64,000 nucleotides of DNA from Hymenobacter guriensis (GCF_015773195.1 NZ_JADWYK010000004.1:310001-374000); one strand, 5' to 3'. Counted from the first letter of the stretch, positions 8,050 through 18,625 are shown. Numbers and translations are program-made. Notes: generated from the sequence alone by a model not told the origin.

Positions 8050-9042
8050 ATGGATTATCCCCTGCTGAAACTGGCTGCCATCGATATTGGATCAAATGCG
8101 GTGCGCTGCCAGATTTCGGCAGTGCTCCACTATGGCGAGCGGTACCGGCTCAAGCGGGTGGAGTACGTGCGCTACCCCTTGCGCCTAGGCGAGGATGTGT
8201 TTGCCACCGGTCGGATTTCGGAGAAAAAACAGGATAAGTTCATCAAGTTCCTGCACGCGCTGAAGCTGCTGATGGAGGTACACGACGTGGCGCCCAATCA
8301 CTACCTAGTGTGCGCCACCTCCGCCATGCGCACCGCCGAAAACGGCCAGGAAGTGGCCGACCGCATCCAACAGGAGTTGGGCATGAAGGTCCAGGTAATT
8401 GACGGTCAGGATGAAGCAGCCTACATCAACCGGGTGATTGAGCACCTGCTCGAAGACAAGAAGCACTATCTCCACATCGACGTGGGTGGGGGCAGCACCG
8501 AGTTCAACATCTACCACGACCGTCGCAAAGTGGCTTCACAGTCGTTTGAGGTGGGCTCCATCCGGCGTATGCAGCAGGAAGAAGCCGGCCTCAGCACCGA
8601 GGCCATGCGTGAAACCTGGCAGCGCATGGAAGACTGGGTAACCGAAAACGGCCGCCGCTACCACGTCACCCGCGCTATCGGCACCGGCGGCAACATCAAC
8701 AAGCTCTACAGCCTGGCCCAACCTCAGCTCGACAAGCCCGTGACGCGCGCCCGCATTGCTACCATCCTCGACCACCTCACCAGCCTGAGTATGGATGAGC
8801 GCGTGAACGTGGCCATGCTCAACCCCGACCGCGCCGATGTTATCGTGCCCGCCGGCCACATCTACCTCTCGGCCATGCAGTGGGCCAACATCCACTCTAT
8901 GATTGTACCCGATATCGGCCTGAAAGACGGTATGCTGCAAGCCCTGTTCGAAGACCACTTCGAGGAGTTCCGCCCCAAAGACAACCACAGGCCCGGGAGT
9001 CCGCAGCTAAGTGTGCAAAGCCGCCCCACGGACGTAGAGTAA
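8050..9042 (+). CDS. ppx: Exopolyphosphatase, Ppx/GppA family
   Basis: A 330-residue Ppx/GppA phosphatase, the short form lacking the C-terminal HD-like half of E. coli Ppx. It would hydrolyse terminal phosphates of inorganic polyphosphate or the gamma-phosphate of pppGpp. The actin-like ATPase phosphate-1 motif AAIDIGSNAVR begins at residue 9, CATSAMRTAENG lies near residue 90, the catalytic-glutamate segment IDGQDEAAYI is near 118, and the phosphate-2 loop HIDVGGGSTEFN near 140. It faces ppk1, which makes polyphosphate, across a terminator; that pairing supports the polyphosphate role over guanosine phosphatase, but both activities are possible. Confidence 0.92.
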   Translation: MDYPLLKLAAIDIGSNAVRCQISAVLHYGERYRLKRVEYVRYPLRLGEDVFATGRISEKKQDKFIKFLHALKLLMEVHDVAPNHYLVCATSAMRTAENGQEVADRIQQELGMKVQVIDGQDEAAYINRVIEHLLEDKKHYLHIDVGGGSTEFNIYHDRRKVASQSFEVGSIRRMQQEEAGLSTEAMRETWQRMEDWVTENGRRYHVTRAIGTGGNINKLYSLAQPQLDKPVTRARIATILDHLTSLSMDERVNVAMLNPDRADVIVPAGHIYLSAMQWANIHSMIVPDIGLKDGMLQALFEDHFEEFRPKDNHRPGSPQLSVQSRPTDVE

Positions 9043-9054
9043 GAGCCTCGCCCC

Positions 9055-9241
9055 TGGTGCCGCTGGCCTCACCCCCGGCCCCTGTCCCGTGGAGAGGGGA
9101 GCCAGTCGCGCTGCCTGGCGCAACTGATGGTAGTGCATCTATGCATTAATACGACAAGACCTCGGCTGGTAAGCCGAGGTCTTGTTTCGTCAGGCTCCCC
9201 TCTCCACGGGAGAGGGGCCAGGGGTGAGGCCAGCGGGGCCA
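9055..9241. repeat. Long inverted repeat around the ppx-ppk1 terminator
   Basis: Arms of about 49 bases (9055-9103 and 9193-9241) are nearly perfect reverse complements, built on the block CCCCTCTCCACGGGAGAGG. They enclose about 90 bases containing the terminator. The arm resembles a repeat found widely between bacterial genes, so it is likely a dispersed non-coding element. Confidence 0.8.
9154..9185. terminator. Bidirectional terminator between ppx and ppk1
   Basis: A perfect 14-bp stem (9154-9167 with 9172-9185) with a GGTA loop between the convergent genes. The T-run is short (TTGTTT), so efficiency is uncertain. Confidence 0.75.
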
Positions 9242-9251
9242 AGTGAGATGC

Positions 9252-11540
9252 CTACTGCCCAGCTGAAACCGGTAGCGAAATCGGCAACTCCGTCTCATCC
9301 TCACCAGTATCTACTGGGGTACAGAAGTCGGTAGGCTGTTCCTCGGCGTCTTCCTCAGCAGCCATAATCACGGCTGACACCTCTTCTACCACCGGCTGCG
9401 AGGCGGCCAGCGTAGCCAGATACTCCTGGTGCAGCAGGCTCTCGGCCACTACCCCGAAGTTTTTCTGGTAGAATTCCTTGTGCACGTTGAAAGGCACCTC
9501 GTCGGGGCCGGGCTGGCGGCGCACGTAGGCCCCGTCTTCGCGCATGATGTAAGTGTTCTGGTTGTCCTTCAGGTTGAAATACAGAATGTTGATGGCCTCG
9601 CGCGTGAGTTGCGGGTTCACAATGCGGAACAGGGCCTCAATACGCCGGTCGAAGGAGCGCACCATTACGTCGGCGGAGCCGGCGTACACCTCCGGCTGCC
9701 CGGCCTGGTGGAAGTAGAACAGGCGCGCGTGCTCCAGGTACTCGCCCACAATGCTGCGCACCTCGATATTGTCGCTGAGGCCGGGCCGGCCCGGGCGCAG
9801 GCAGCAAATGCCGCGCACAATCAGCCGGATGGATACGCCTGCCTTCGAGGCTTTGTAGAACTCGTCGATGACCTCCTTGTCTTCCAGGGAGTTCATCTTC
9901 ATGATGATGCCGCTGGGCAGACCTTTCTTGGCGTTTTTGGCTTCCTCCCGGATCAGGTGAATCAGCTGCTGACGCATATCCTTGGGCGCCGTAATCAGAT
10001 ACTCGTAGCCGTCGGGCTGGGAGTGGCCGGTAATTACGTTGAAGAATTCCGACACGTCATGGCCGTACACGTCGTTGGTAGTGAGCAGGCTTACGTCGGT
10101 GTAGAGGCGGGAAGTCTGCTCGTTGTAGTTGCCCGAGCCGATGTGCACGTAGCGCGTCACCTTCTCCCCTTCCTTGCGGATAATCATCAGCATCTTGGTG
10201 TGGGTCTTGTACTTGCCCACCCCGTAGATGACGAAGCAGCCGGCCTTTTCCAGGCGGGAGCCTTCCCGGATGTTACGCTCCTCATCAAAGCGGGCCTTCA
10301 CCTCAAACAGCACTGATACGTGCTTGCCGTTTTCGGCGGCTTTCAGCAGCGCGGCCGACACCCGCGAGTCGTCGGCCAGGCGGTAGATGGTTTGCTTGAT
10401 GCCCAGCACGTGGGGGTCTTCGGCGGCCTGCTCCAGCAGCCGCACCACCGGCTCAATGGAGTTGTAGGGATGGTGTAGCAGCACATCGTGGTGCTTGAGG
10501 TACTCGAAGAGGTTGTCCTCGGCCCCATCGGGCAGGCTTAGCGGCGTCACGGGCGAAGGCATCCGTGAGCCTTTGCCGCGGAAGTTCGGGTGCTTCAGAA
10601 TATGCGTGAGCCCGCGCATATCCAACAGCGAGTTGATGACGAACACGTTGCCGTTGTCAATCTTCCAACGGTCCTTCAGCACGTTCATGAGCACCGGCGA
10701 GGCATCCTGCTCCACTTCCAGGCGCACCACGCGGCCCTTTTTGCGCGTCTTCAGGCCTACCTGAATTTCCTTGATGAAGTCTACGTCGATGTCTTCCGAC
10801 TCCTCCAGGGTGAAGTCGCCGTTGCGGGTGATGCGGAAGAGGTTGGCCGAGACGATGTCGATGTTGCGGAACAGCTTGGGCAGGTTGGCCCGCACGATTT
10901 CCTCGATGGGCACGAAGATAACTTTGTCCTTGCGCGTGAGCTCGAAAAAGCGCGACAGGTTCTGCGGAATCTGCACGAAGGTGAGGCGCTCCTGCCCTTT
11001 CTCGGCCTCTGTATCGGTGCCCGTGCGCGTGACGACCCCAAAGATGAGCATCTGGTTCATCATCAGCGGGAAGCCGTGGTAGGAGTCGTACACCATGGGC
11101 GTGAGCAGCGGAAACACGGTATGCTTGAAGTAGCCCTCGGCTTTCTTCAGCTCCAGCTCCGTAAGTTCCTCCATCCGCAGAATATTGAAGCCGTGGCGCT
11201 CAAACTGCGGTTTCAGCTCGTAGTGGTATGTGAGCGACTGGTCGTTGATGAAGCGGTGGGCAAAGTCGAGCAGCTTGCGCCGGAAAGGCAGCTCGCGCAG
11301 TCCGGAGTAGTCTACCCGCTCCTTGCCGTAATCGATATAGTTGTAGAGCGACCCCACCCGGATCATGAAGAACTCGTCGAGGTTGGAACTGGTGATGCTC
11401 AGGAACCGCAGCCGGTCGAACAGGGACTTGCTGGCGTCCTTAGCTTGGTCGAGTACACGGTAGTTGAATCGCAGCCAGCTTAGGTCGCGGCTGATGTATT
11501 TGCTTTTCCGGATGAGGTCGGCGGACTTGAAAAGTTTCAT
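9252..11540 (-). CDS. ppk1: Polyphosphate kinase 1
   Basis: A 762-residue PPK1 that polymerises the gamma-phosphate of ATP into polyphosphate. The ATG at 11540 is preferred over an upstream open extension because MKLFKSADLIRKSKYISRDL begins the usual N domain. SNLDEFFMIRVG follows near residue 50. The autophosphorylated histidine is H447 in THTKMLM and the second active-site histidine is H604 in EHARLFYF, the equivalents of E. coli H435 and H592 with a constant offset of 12. KARFDEERNI in the catalytic domain is intact. The last 70 residues are acidic and variable. It lies 47 bases downstream of the Rid gene on the same strand and may be co-transcribed with it. Confidence 0.96.
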   Translation of the reverse strand: MKLFKSADLIRKSKYISRDLSWLRFNYRVLDQAKDASKSLFDRLRFLSITSSNLDEFFMIRVGSLYNYIDYGKERVDYSGLRELPFRRKLLDFAHRFINDQSLTYHYELKPQFERHGFNILRMEELTELELKKAEGYFKHTVFPLLTPMVYDSYHGFPLMMNQMLIFGVVTRTGTDTEAEKGQERLTFVQIPQNLSRFFELTRKDKVIFVPIEEIVRANLPKLFRNIDIVSANLFRITRNGDFTLEESEDIDVDFIKEIQVGLKTRKKGRVVRLEVEQDASPVLMNVLKDRWKIDNGNVFVINSLLDMRGLTHILKHPNFRGKGSRMPSPVTPLSLPDGAEDNLFEYLKHHDVLLHHPYNSIEPVVRLLEQAAEDPHVLGIKQTIYRLADDSRVSAALLKAAENGKHVSVLFEVKARFDEERNIREGSRLEKAGCFVIYGVGKYKTHTKMLMIIRKEGEKVTRYVHIGSGNYNEQTSRLYTDVSLLTTNDVYGHDVSEFFNVITGHSQPDGYEYLITAPKDMRQQLIHLIREEAKNAKKGLPSGIIMKMNSLEDKEVIDEFYKASKAGVSIRLIVRGICCLRPGRPGLSDNIEVRSIVGEYLEHARLFYFHQAGQPEVYAGSADVMVRSFDRRIEALFRIVNPQLTREAINILYFNLKDNQNTYIMREDGAYVRRQPGPDEVPFNVHKEFYQKNFGVVAESLLHQEYLATLAASQPVVEEVSAVIMAAEEDAEEQPTDFCTPVDTGEDETELPISLPVSAGQ

Positions 11541-11587
11541 AGCGAGAGTAAAGACGGAGTAAGATACGCAGGACAGAGGCTGCGCAG

Positions 11588-11977
11588 CTAGGCTTGGGCC
11601 GGGGAAATAATGGCCGTGGCTTCCATTTCGACCAGCAGCCGGTCGTCGATAAGGGCGCGCACCTCCACCATGGAAGTAACCGGCCGGATTTGCCCGAAAA
11701 CTTCCCCGTGCGCCCGGCCCACGGCCTCCCACTGCGAAATATCCGTGACGTAGATGCGCGTGCGCACCACATCCGTCATGGCGGCCCCGGCCTGCGCAAG
11801 AGCAGCCTCTATTTTTTCGAGAATTCGCACAGTTTGCCGGTAGGCGTCGCCGCCGGCCACGGAGTCACCATCCTGGGCGGTGGTGCCGGCTACTTCTACT
11901 ACGTTGCCTACGCGCACGGCCCGTGAGTAGCCCACAATGGACTCCCAGGGGGCGCCGGAAGAAATATTCTGTCGCAT
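11588..11977 (-). CDS. Rid-family (YjgF/YER057c/UK114) protein lacking the catalytic Arg
   Basis: A 129-residue single-domain Rid protein; members form trimers. [30 protein letters not shown] and [19 protein letters not shown] give the family fold. In RidA enamine/imine deaminases the active-site arginine sits in P-A-R-S-C-V-E-V; here the aligned stretch reads RPVTSMVEV, so Arg is replaced by Thr. That places it with the Rid subgroups not shown to deaminate 2-aminoacrylate, and I therefore do not assign ridA. It precedes ppk1 on the same strand. Fold certain, activity unknown. Confidence 0.88.
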   Translation of the reverse strand: MRQNISSGAPWESIVGYSRAVRVGNVVEVAGTTAQDGDSVAGGDAYRQTVRILEKIEAALAQAGAAMTDVVRTRIYVTDISQWEAVGRAHGEVFGQIRPVTSMVEVRALIDDRLLVEMEATAIISPAQA

Positions 11978-12059
11978 TATTTTTCTTACTTACAAATGAA
12001 CGCCGTGCGCCGGCTCCGCTCAATGCCGGGCGGAAGGCTGCATTTTACTCGGCATGCCC

Positions 12060-12094
12060 AATAAAAAAGCCCGCTGGTGGCGGGCTTTTTTATT
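12060..12094 (-). terminator. Intrinsic terminator of gyrB
   Basis: A perfect 15-bp stem (12060-12074 with 12080-12094) whose GC core is flanked by A and T runs, eleven bases past the gyrB stop. It is symmetrical enough to work in both directions. Confidence 0.85.
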
Positions 12095-12105
12095 GTTGAA
12101 AACGC

Positions 12106-14091
<1,986 letters not shown>

Positions 14092-14107
14092 TTAATTCAG
14101 CCTAACT

Positions 14108-14129
14108 TAGGTATCTACAAAGATACCTA
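14108..14129 (-). promoter_or_regulatory. gyrB promoter -7 element inside a palindrome
   Basis: On the minus strand TATCTTTG (14115-14122) matches TAnnTTTG exactly, 32 bases before the gyrB start codon. It lies inside a perfect 9-bp inverted repeat, TAGGTATCT-ACAA-AGATACCTA, covering 14108-14129. The repeat could be an operator or could simply ease strand opening. Confidence 0.5.
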
Positions 14130-14370
14130 TTTTATCTGGTTTTTGCCAGCATACGCGCGGTTTTGGCTTCTTTTGGCGGGGTATTTCTTGGCTCACAAAC
14201 TCCGCCGTACGGCAGCCTGAGCAGGCACTTCCCGACGGTTATAATTCGGGCCGGAAAAACAAATATTCCGGCCTTTTCAGTAGCTTGTCTACCTTGCTGC
14301 CCGGCACACGTAGAAACACTGCCGGACAGGCCGCCCGAACCAATTTCGAAAACTGCTGTTTTGTAGTCCT

Positions 14371-14640
14371 ATGCCTGAAGTTGCCAACCTTTCGCTGAGC
14401 GAGGCTACGCGCACGGAGCCCGTGCTGCATTATGCCTACTGCATCGACGCCTCCAACCGCCCCGCCAACCACATAGGCGACTGGCCGGAAGAAGGCAAAA
14501 TTTACCCCGTCCGGCTGGTTCCCAGCAAGGTAGAAGGGCTGGAACTAGTACATGTACTGGGCTTTGAAGGCAATGCCCCGTACTTCAACGCCTTCAGCCC
14601 CCACCGCTTTGAAATAGCGGCGGAAGTGTACCTGAATTAA
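14371..14640 (+). CDS. Conserved-looking small protein of unknown function
   Basis: An 89-residue soluble protein with no signal peptide or membrane segment. HYAYCIDASNRPANHIGDWP and KIYPVRLVPSKVEGLELVHV suggest a small beta-rich fold that may act in the cytoplasm. It starts 288 bases from the divergent gyrB and ends 83 bases before a lipoprotein gene on the same strand. Codon use matches the neighbours, so I believe it is real, but I cannot name a family. Confidence 0.65.
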   Translation: MPEVANLSLSEATRTEPVLHYAYCIDASNRPANHIGDWPEEGKIYPVRLVPSKVEGLELVHVLGFEGNAPYFNAFSPHRFEIAAEVYLN

Positions 14641-14723
14641 TTTTTCCATTTTTCAAAAGCGCCGCGTGGCGGTTTGTAGCTTTCCTGGGCTGCTGACTGT
14701 CGCGCGGCCTGTTTTTACAGCCA

Positions 14724-15056
14724 ATGCGCACTTTTCTTCTGCTTACCCTTTGCAGTGCCGCCAGTTTGCTGAACAGCTGCCAGCAACCCGCTGCCGATAC
14801 CCAGACAATTGCCGCTACGGAGGCTGCTGCTACCTCCGCCCAGACGGAAGCCGAAGCTCGGGCCGCCGTAGCCCAATTTGTGGCCGCCCAACCCAATCCG
14901 GCCCTGTATCAGCTCGATTCGGCCAGCGTGGTGGATGTGGATACGCAGTGGCAGGTGCTGGTGCCCCGCACCGACTGGGCCGGCCGGATGCCCAACAAAG
15001 CCGCCTTTGAAGTGAGCAAGCAAACCGGCGAGGTACGCAGCCTGATGGTGAAGTAG
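14724..15056 (+). CDS. Small lipoprotein, function unknown
   Basis: A 110-residue lipoprotein: MRTFLLLTLCSAASLLNSCQ carries a lipobox LNSC with lipidated Cys at residue 19. An alanine- and glutamate-rich stretch (25-50) may be a flexible linker or short coiled helix. The C-terminal half, WQVLVPRTDWAGRMPNKAAF then EVSKQTGEVRSLMVK, looks like a small alpha/beta domain whose last strand resembles PepSY-type or NTF2-type ends, without a firm match. The nuclease gene follows 36 bases downstream but has its own promoter. Confidence 0.65.
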   Translation: MRTFLLLTLCSAASLLNSCQQPAADTQTIAATEAAATSAQTEAEARAAVAQFVAAQPNPALYQLDSASVVDVDTQWQVLVPRTDWAGRMPNKAAFEVSKQTGEVRSLMVK

Positions 15057-15060
15057 CCCG

Positions 15061-15088
15061 TTGGAACGCGGACAGCACGGTATCTTTG
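15061..15088 (+). promoter_or_regulatory. Promoter of the endonuclease gene, possibly leaderless
   Basis: TTG (15061-15063), a 17-base spacer and TATCTTTG (15081-15088) match the Bacteroidota -33/-7 pattern. The start codon follows only four bases after the -7 box, which would put transcription start at or next to the ATG. Confidence 0.55.
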
Positions 15089-15092
15089 TAGC

Positions 15093-15971
15093 ATGAACTA
15101 TCGTGCGCAGTACCTTGTCGGCGCTCTGCTGGCTTTTTCTTTCCTCTTTTCCGGCTGCATCAAGGAACCATACGACGACCCGGCGCCTACCCCACCGGTT
15201 GCTTTATCCGTCGATGACGACAACCTGCTGACGATGGGCAACCCCAGCGGCGCCACGGCCGATGTAAACCAGCCCACCAACTATCTGCTGGTAAAGCCTC
15301 AGTATGCGCTGAGCTACCACCGCGACCGGGGCATCCCCAACTGGGTGAGCTGGCGTATTGCCTCTTTCTGGCTGGGCTCGGCCGACCGACAGGATGACTT
15401 TCGCGCCGACAACACCCTGCCCGCTGGCTGGTATCAGGTGCAGGCCACCAGCTACTCCGGCTCGGGCTTCGACCGGGGCCACAACTGCCCTTCAGCCGAC
15501 CGCACCAGCACCGTGCCCGACAACTCGGCCACTTTCCTGATGACCAACATGCTACCGCAGGCCCCCAACAACAACCAGCAAACCTGGGCCGACCTGGAAA
15601 GCTACTGCCGAACCCTGGTGCGCGCTGGCAATGAGCTCTACGTCATCATGGGCAGCTACGGCAAGGGCGGCGTGGGCTCGAAAGGGGCAGCCAATACGGT
15701 AGACAATGGACGCGTGACCGTGCCTGCACGGGTGTGGAAGGTGATTGTGGTGCTTCCTGTGGGCGACAACGACGCGGCCCGCGTCGGCTCTGCTACCCGC
15801 ATCATTGCCGTGGATACGCCCAACGACAACAGCCTGAGCCAGGCCTGGGGCCAGTACCGCACCAGCGTCGACGCCATTGAGGCGGCTACCGGGCTCGATC
15901 TGCTTTCGACTGTTCCTTCGGCCGTGCAGGCAACGGTAGAGGCCCAGACAGATAAGGGAGCCACGAATTAA
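15093..15971 (+). CDS. Secreted DNA/RNA non-specific endonuclease lipoprotein
   Basis: A 292-residue nuclease of the beta-beta-alpha-metal NUC1 family that degrades DNA and RNA outside the cytoplasm. A lipoprotein signal ends at FSGC (Cys22). FDRGHNCPSADR carries the DRGH motif (127-130) with general-base histidine H130, and N161 in NNNQQTW is the expected magnesium ligand. The variant NCPSAD replaces the classical MAPAGD. A likely role is nutrient scavenging or removal of extracellular DNA. No immunity-like gene is adjacent, which argues against a toxin system. Confidence 0.93.
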   Translation: MNYRAQYLVGALLAFSFLFSGCIKEPYDDPAPTPPVALSVDDDNLLTMGNPSGATADVNQPTNYLLVKPQYALSYHRDRGIPNWVSWRIASFWLGSADRQDDFRADNTLPAGWYQVQATSYSGSGFDRGHNCPSADRTSTVPDNSATFLMTNMLPQAPNNNQQTWADLESYCRTLVRAGNELYVIMGSYGKGGVGSKGAANTVDNGRVTVPARVWKVIVVLPVGDNDAARVGSATRIIAVDTPNDNSLSQAWGQYRTSVDAIEAATGLDLLSTVPSAVQATVEAQTDKGATN

Positions 15972-15989
15972 GGCACCCTGATAAACAAC

Positions 15990-16042
15990 AGAAACGCAGC
16001 TATTTAGCATGGGCAATACCCATACTAAATAGCTGCGTTTCT
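15990..16042. terminator. Long bidirectional terminator
   Basis: An 18-bp perfect stem (15990-16007 with 16025-16042) topped by a second 5-bp stem, between the convergent nuclease and dioxygenase genes. Confidence 0.8.
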
Positions 16043-16133
16043 ATTCTAAGTGTTGCCTGCTGGCACTCCGCAAAATACCCAGCAGCAGGTAATAGCAGCG
16101 CCGCGAGGCTTATAAACCGGAATTTAGCCCCGC

Positions 16134-16967
16134 CTACCCTACCACAAACGTGCGCATACTCATGCCGCCGTAGCTTACCTCCTCGTAGGCGTGGCGGATG
16201 GCGTCGTCGGGCTCGGCCAGGGCCAAGCTGTAGAGCATCGGGATGTAATGGTCGGGGGTGGGCACGGAAAGCGGGCCGCTGGCGCCGGCCTGCTGGTAGT
16301 GGGCTAGGGCCAGAAGGTCGCGCTGGTTTATTTTAGCCTTGGCCCACTCATCGAATTCCTGTGCCCAGGCGTAAGGCGTGGCATCGTCCTGCATGAGCTT
16401 GGGCATGCTCTGGCGCAGGTTGTGCACGATGTTGCCGCTGCCCAGAATGAGCACGCCGCGGCGGCGCAGAAACTGCAGCTGCCGGGAAAGCTCGGCGTGG
16501 TAGGTTATGGGCTTGTAGTAGTCGATGCTGAGCTGGAATACCGGAATATCGGCCTCGGGAAACAGGTGGTGCAGCACCGTCCAGGAGCCGTGGTCGAGTC
16601 CCCACTCATCGGTCGGGTGGGCGTCGGGCAGGGCGGCCAGAACTTCTTTTGCCACGTCGGGCGCACCGGGCGCGGGGTACTGCATGTCGAACAGCTCCTG
16701 CGGGAAGCCCCCGAAGTCGTGGATGGTTTCGGGCCGCTCATTCACGGCCACGAAGGTGCCGCGCGTAAGCCAGTGCGCCGATACCACTAGAATGGCCCGC
16801 GGGGGCTGTCGGTTACGGATATCCAGGCCCAGCTGGTGCAGGGTTTGGGTGAACGGGTTATCGGCCAGGGCATTCATGGGCGAGCCGTGCCCGACGAAAA
16901 GCACGGGCATCTTGGCGGTTTTCTGGAAGCCGCTGGCGGTATTGTGGAGGTCTTGCAGAGAGTTCAT
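16134..16967 (-). CDS. ygiD: DODA-type extradiol dioxygenase (YgiD-like)
   Basis: A 277-residue class III extradiol ring-cleavage dioxygenase homologue, like E. coli YgiD / 4,5-DOPA dioxygenase. ATG at 16967 is preferred to a TTG four codons upstream. Conserved histidines are in VGHGSPMN (H27), VSAHWLTRG (H65), LDHGSWTVLHH (H126), GSGNIVHN (H182) and PTPDHYIPML (H240); several bind the metal in YgiD. YgiD cleaves L-DOPA in vitro and its physiological substrate is unknown, which applies here too. It is transcribed alone towards the nuclease gene. Confidence 0.9.
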   Translation of the reverse strand: MNSLQDLHNTASGFQKTAKMPVLFVGHGSPMNALADNPFTQTLHQLGLDIRNRQPPRAILVVSAHWLTRGTFVAVNERPETIHDFGGFPQELFDMQYPAPGAPDVAKEVLAALPDAHPTDEWGLDHGSWTVLHHLFPEADIPVFQLSIDYYKPITYHAELSRQLQFLRRRGVLILGSGNIVHNLRQSMPKLMQDDATPYAWAQEFDEWAKAKINQRDLLALAHYQQAGASGPLSVPTPDHYIPMLYSLALAEPDDAIRHAYEEVSYGGMSMRTFVVG

Positions 16968-17339
16968 GGCGAAAAGCAAAGGGCTGCGGCGCAGGTGGTT
17001 GAAGCATGCGGCGGCGCGGCGTATGAGCAGTAAGATAGCAACTACAAAGCTACCCCGGCAGTTGCTGCCCCGCCTTGATATAGGATAAGAAATGCCCCCT
17101 GGAGTATCGGGCCCAGGCTCCTACCCGACAGCCAGACCACCCAACCAACTACGTCCAGCGTTAGGGGGCCGTAGAGCTGAATGGTGGATAGCCCCTGGAA
17201 TGTAAGTGGTACCCCACGACAAGCCTCTATTCCCTACGTCGAAAAGTTTATTTCTCTCCTGAGTTTATCCTTTTTCAATTTTTCTCGTTTACTTTGCAAT
17301 TCAAAGTTCTTTTATTCACTTACCTCCCACTTCTACGTC
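16968..17339. other. Divergent intergenic region
   Basis: 372 bases between divergent genes with no credible ORF or RNA gene. The last 110 bases are AT-rich and contain TTACTTTG (17289-17296), a one-mismatch match to the -7 consensus, about 44 bases before the rightward start codon. Confidence 0.5.
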
Positions 17340-17678
17340 ATGACTGGTTCATCTGAATTTCCGCAAAGCCTGCATCCTGCTTCCCTGGGCAAACGCATCC
17401 TGCAGGGCGCGGGGCTGGCGTTCGGACTGGTAGTTGTTTTTATGACTGTTTTTGCCCGTGGGGCCAACATGCCCTTTGGTTTGTGGACGGTTCTGCCCCT
17501 ACTCACGGTTCCGGTGGCCGGGGCATTCGGCGGCATCGTCTACCATCTGATGGACTATCTGCGCTACCAGGGCAGCTGGCAGAAGCTGGCAGCCAACGGC
17601 ATCAGCATTTTGGTCTATTTCGTGGGTTTGTGGGTGAGCCTGGTGGCGGCATTCGCCTTTACGGGCCTCTGGGACTAA
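17340..17678 (+). CDS. Small three-helix inner-membrane protein
   Basis: A 112-residue membrane protein with predicted helices at about 20-39, 49-71 and 86-108. The ATG at 17340 is chosen over an in-frame start at 17181 because the longer N-terminus is AT-rich and not coding-like. GKRILQGAG, VPVAGAFGGIVYHLMDYLRY and LVYFVGLWVSLV are its clearest blocks. I recall similar proteins in Hymenobacter carrying an uncertain potassium-transporter label, but nothing in this short sequence supports transport by itself. Confidence 0.75.
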   Translation: MTGSSEFPQSLHPASLGKRILQGAGLAFGLVVVFMTVFARGANMPFGLWTVLPLLTVPVAGAFGGIVYHLMDYLRYQGSWQKLAANGISILVYFVGLWVSLVAAFAFTGLWD

Positions 17679-17865
17679 TCCCCGGCTTGGCATTGTGGGC
17701 CATCCGCGGGTGCCGCTGCATGACAATATAGGGCGCACCCATCCCGTCAAGTCTTAGCCAGCCTCCAAGCTTCACTATAGGCTCCAGCGGTGGCGCGGCG
17801 CTTCTGCATTCCAGTCATCAATCATCGGCCTGAAAGCTTCGGCTCAGTACTTCTACAATTTATAT

Positions 17866-18585
17866 ATGAGTCTGTCATCTGCTCTGGACCGCCTGCATGC
17901 GCAGGCAAAGCAAAACCGCTGGCTGCAGTATTTCGCGGTTTTCAACCGGGTGGCCCTGGCGGCCGGGTTTATTCCGTCGGGGTTCGTGAAGATTATGGGT
18001 GAGCGGTTTACTGTTTTGTCCGATAACCACCCTATGGGCCATTACCTGGAAGCATTGTCCCACACCGGCTATTACTATCCCTTTATCGGCGTGGTGCAAA
18101 TGACTGCTGCTATTCTGCTGCTGCTGCCCTGGACGGCCCCTCTCGGAGCGGTCCTTTATTTTCCTATTATCCTGAACATCTGCATCCTGTCGCTGGCCGT
18201 GCGGTTTGATGGGTCGCTGCTTACTTCCCCACTGATGGTGCTGGCCAATTTGTATCTGCTGGGCTGGTACTACGATAGGCTGAAGTATATTCTCCCCTTC
18301 AATTATCCGCCCGCAGCCCTGACGCCGCAGCCAACCAGCCACAAGTTCCCGGTTGCTTTCTTCACGGGAGTAGCGGCTGCCGTAGCGCTGGTAGTGGTAG
18401 GTATAAACTCGTTCGATGTGAAGCCCTACAACATGATGTCAGAGTGCAAGGCGCAGTTTAAAGGCAGCAACCGCACCACCGCCGGCTATGCATTCTGCGC
18501 CTGTATTCATAAGCAGGGCCGGCCGCTGGACGAGTCCCTGGCTGAATACGAACAGGCGCCTGATGATGCCGTAAAAGCTCCGTAG
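17866..18585 (+). CDS. DoxX-like integral membrane protein
   Basis: A 239-residue membrane protein with four or five helices (about 27-45, 68-90, 93-113, 118-136 and 166-184). The start VALAAGFIPSGFVKIMGERF and the following GVVQMTAAILLLLP resemble the DoxX/DoxD fold. The C-terminal tail after the last helix is soluble and has SECKAQ and FCACIHKQG, three cysteines that could form disulfides or bind a metal if exported. Function is unknown; the DoxX assignment is moderate. Confidence 0.75.
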   Translation: MSLSSALDRLHAQAKQNRWLQYFAVFNRVALAAGFIPSGFVKIMGERFTVLSDNHPMGHYLEALSHTGYYYPFIGVVQMTAAILLLLPWTAPLGAVLYFPIILNICILSLAVRFDGSLLTSPLMVLANLYLLGWYYDRLKYILPFNYPPAALTPQPTSHKFPVAFFTGVAAAVALVVVGINSFDVKPYNMMSECKAQFKGSNRTTAGYAFCACIHKQGRPLDESLAEYEQAPDDAVKAP

Positions 18586-18625
18586 AGCCCAGAGCCGTCG
18601 GTAAAAGAGGCGCGCAGCAAACAAC

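Noticed and set aside
15093..15971. Secreted nuclease as a toxin with an immunity partner
   Set aside because: No immunity-like gene follows; the neighbour on the other side of a strong terminator is a metabolic dioxygenase on the opposite strand.
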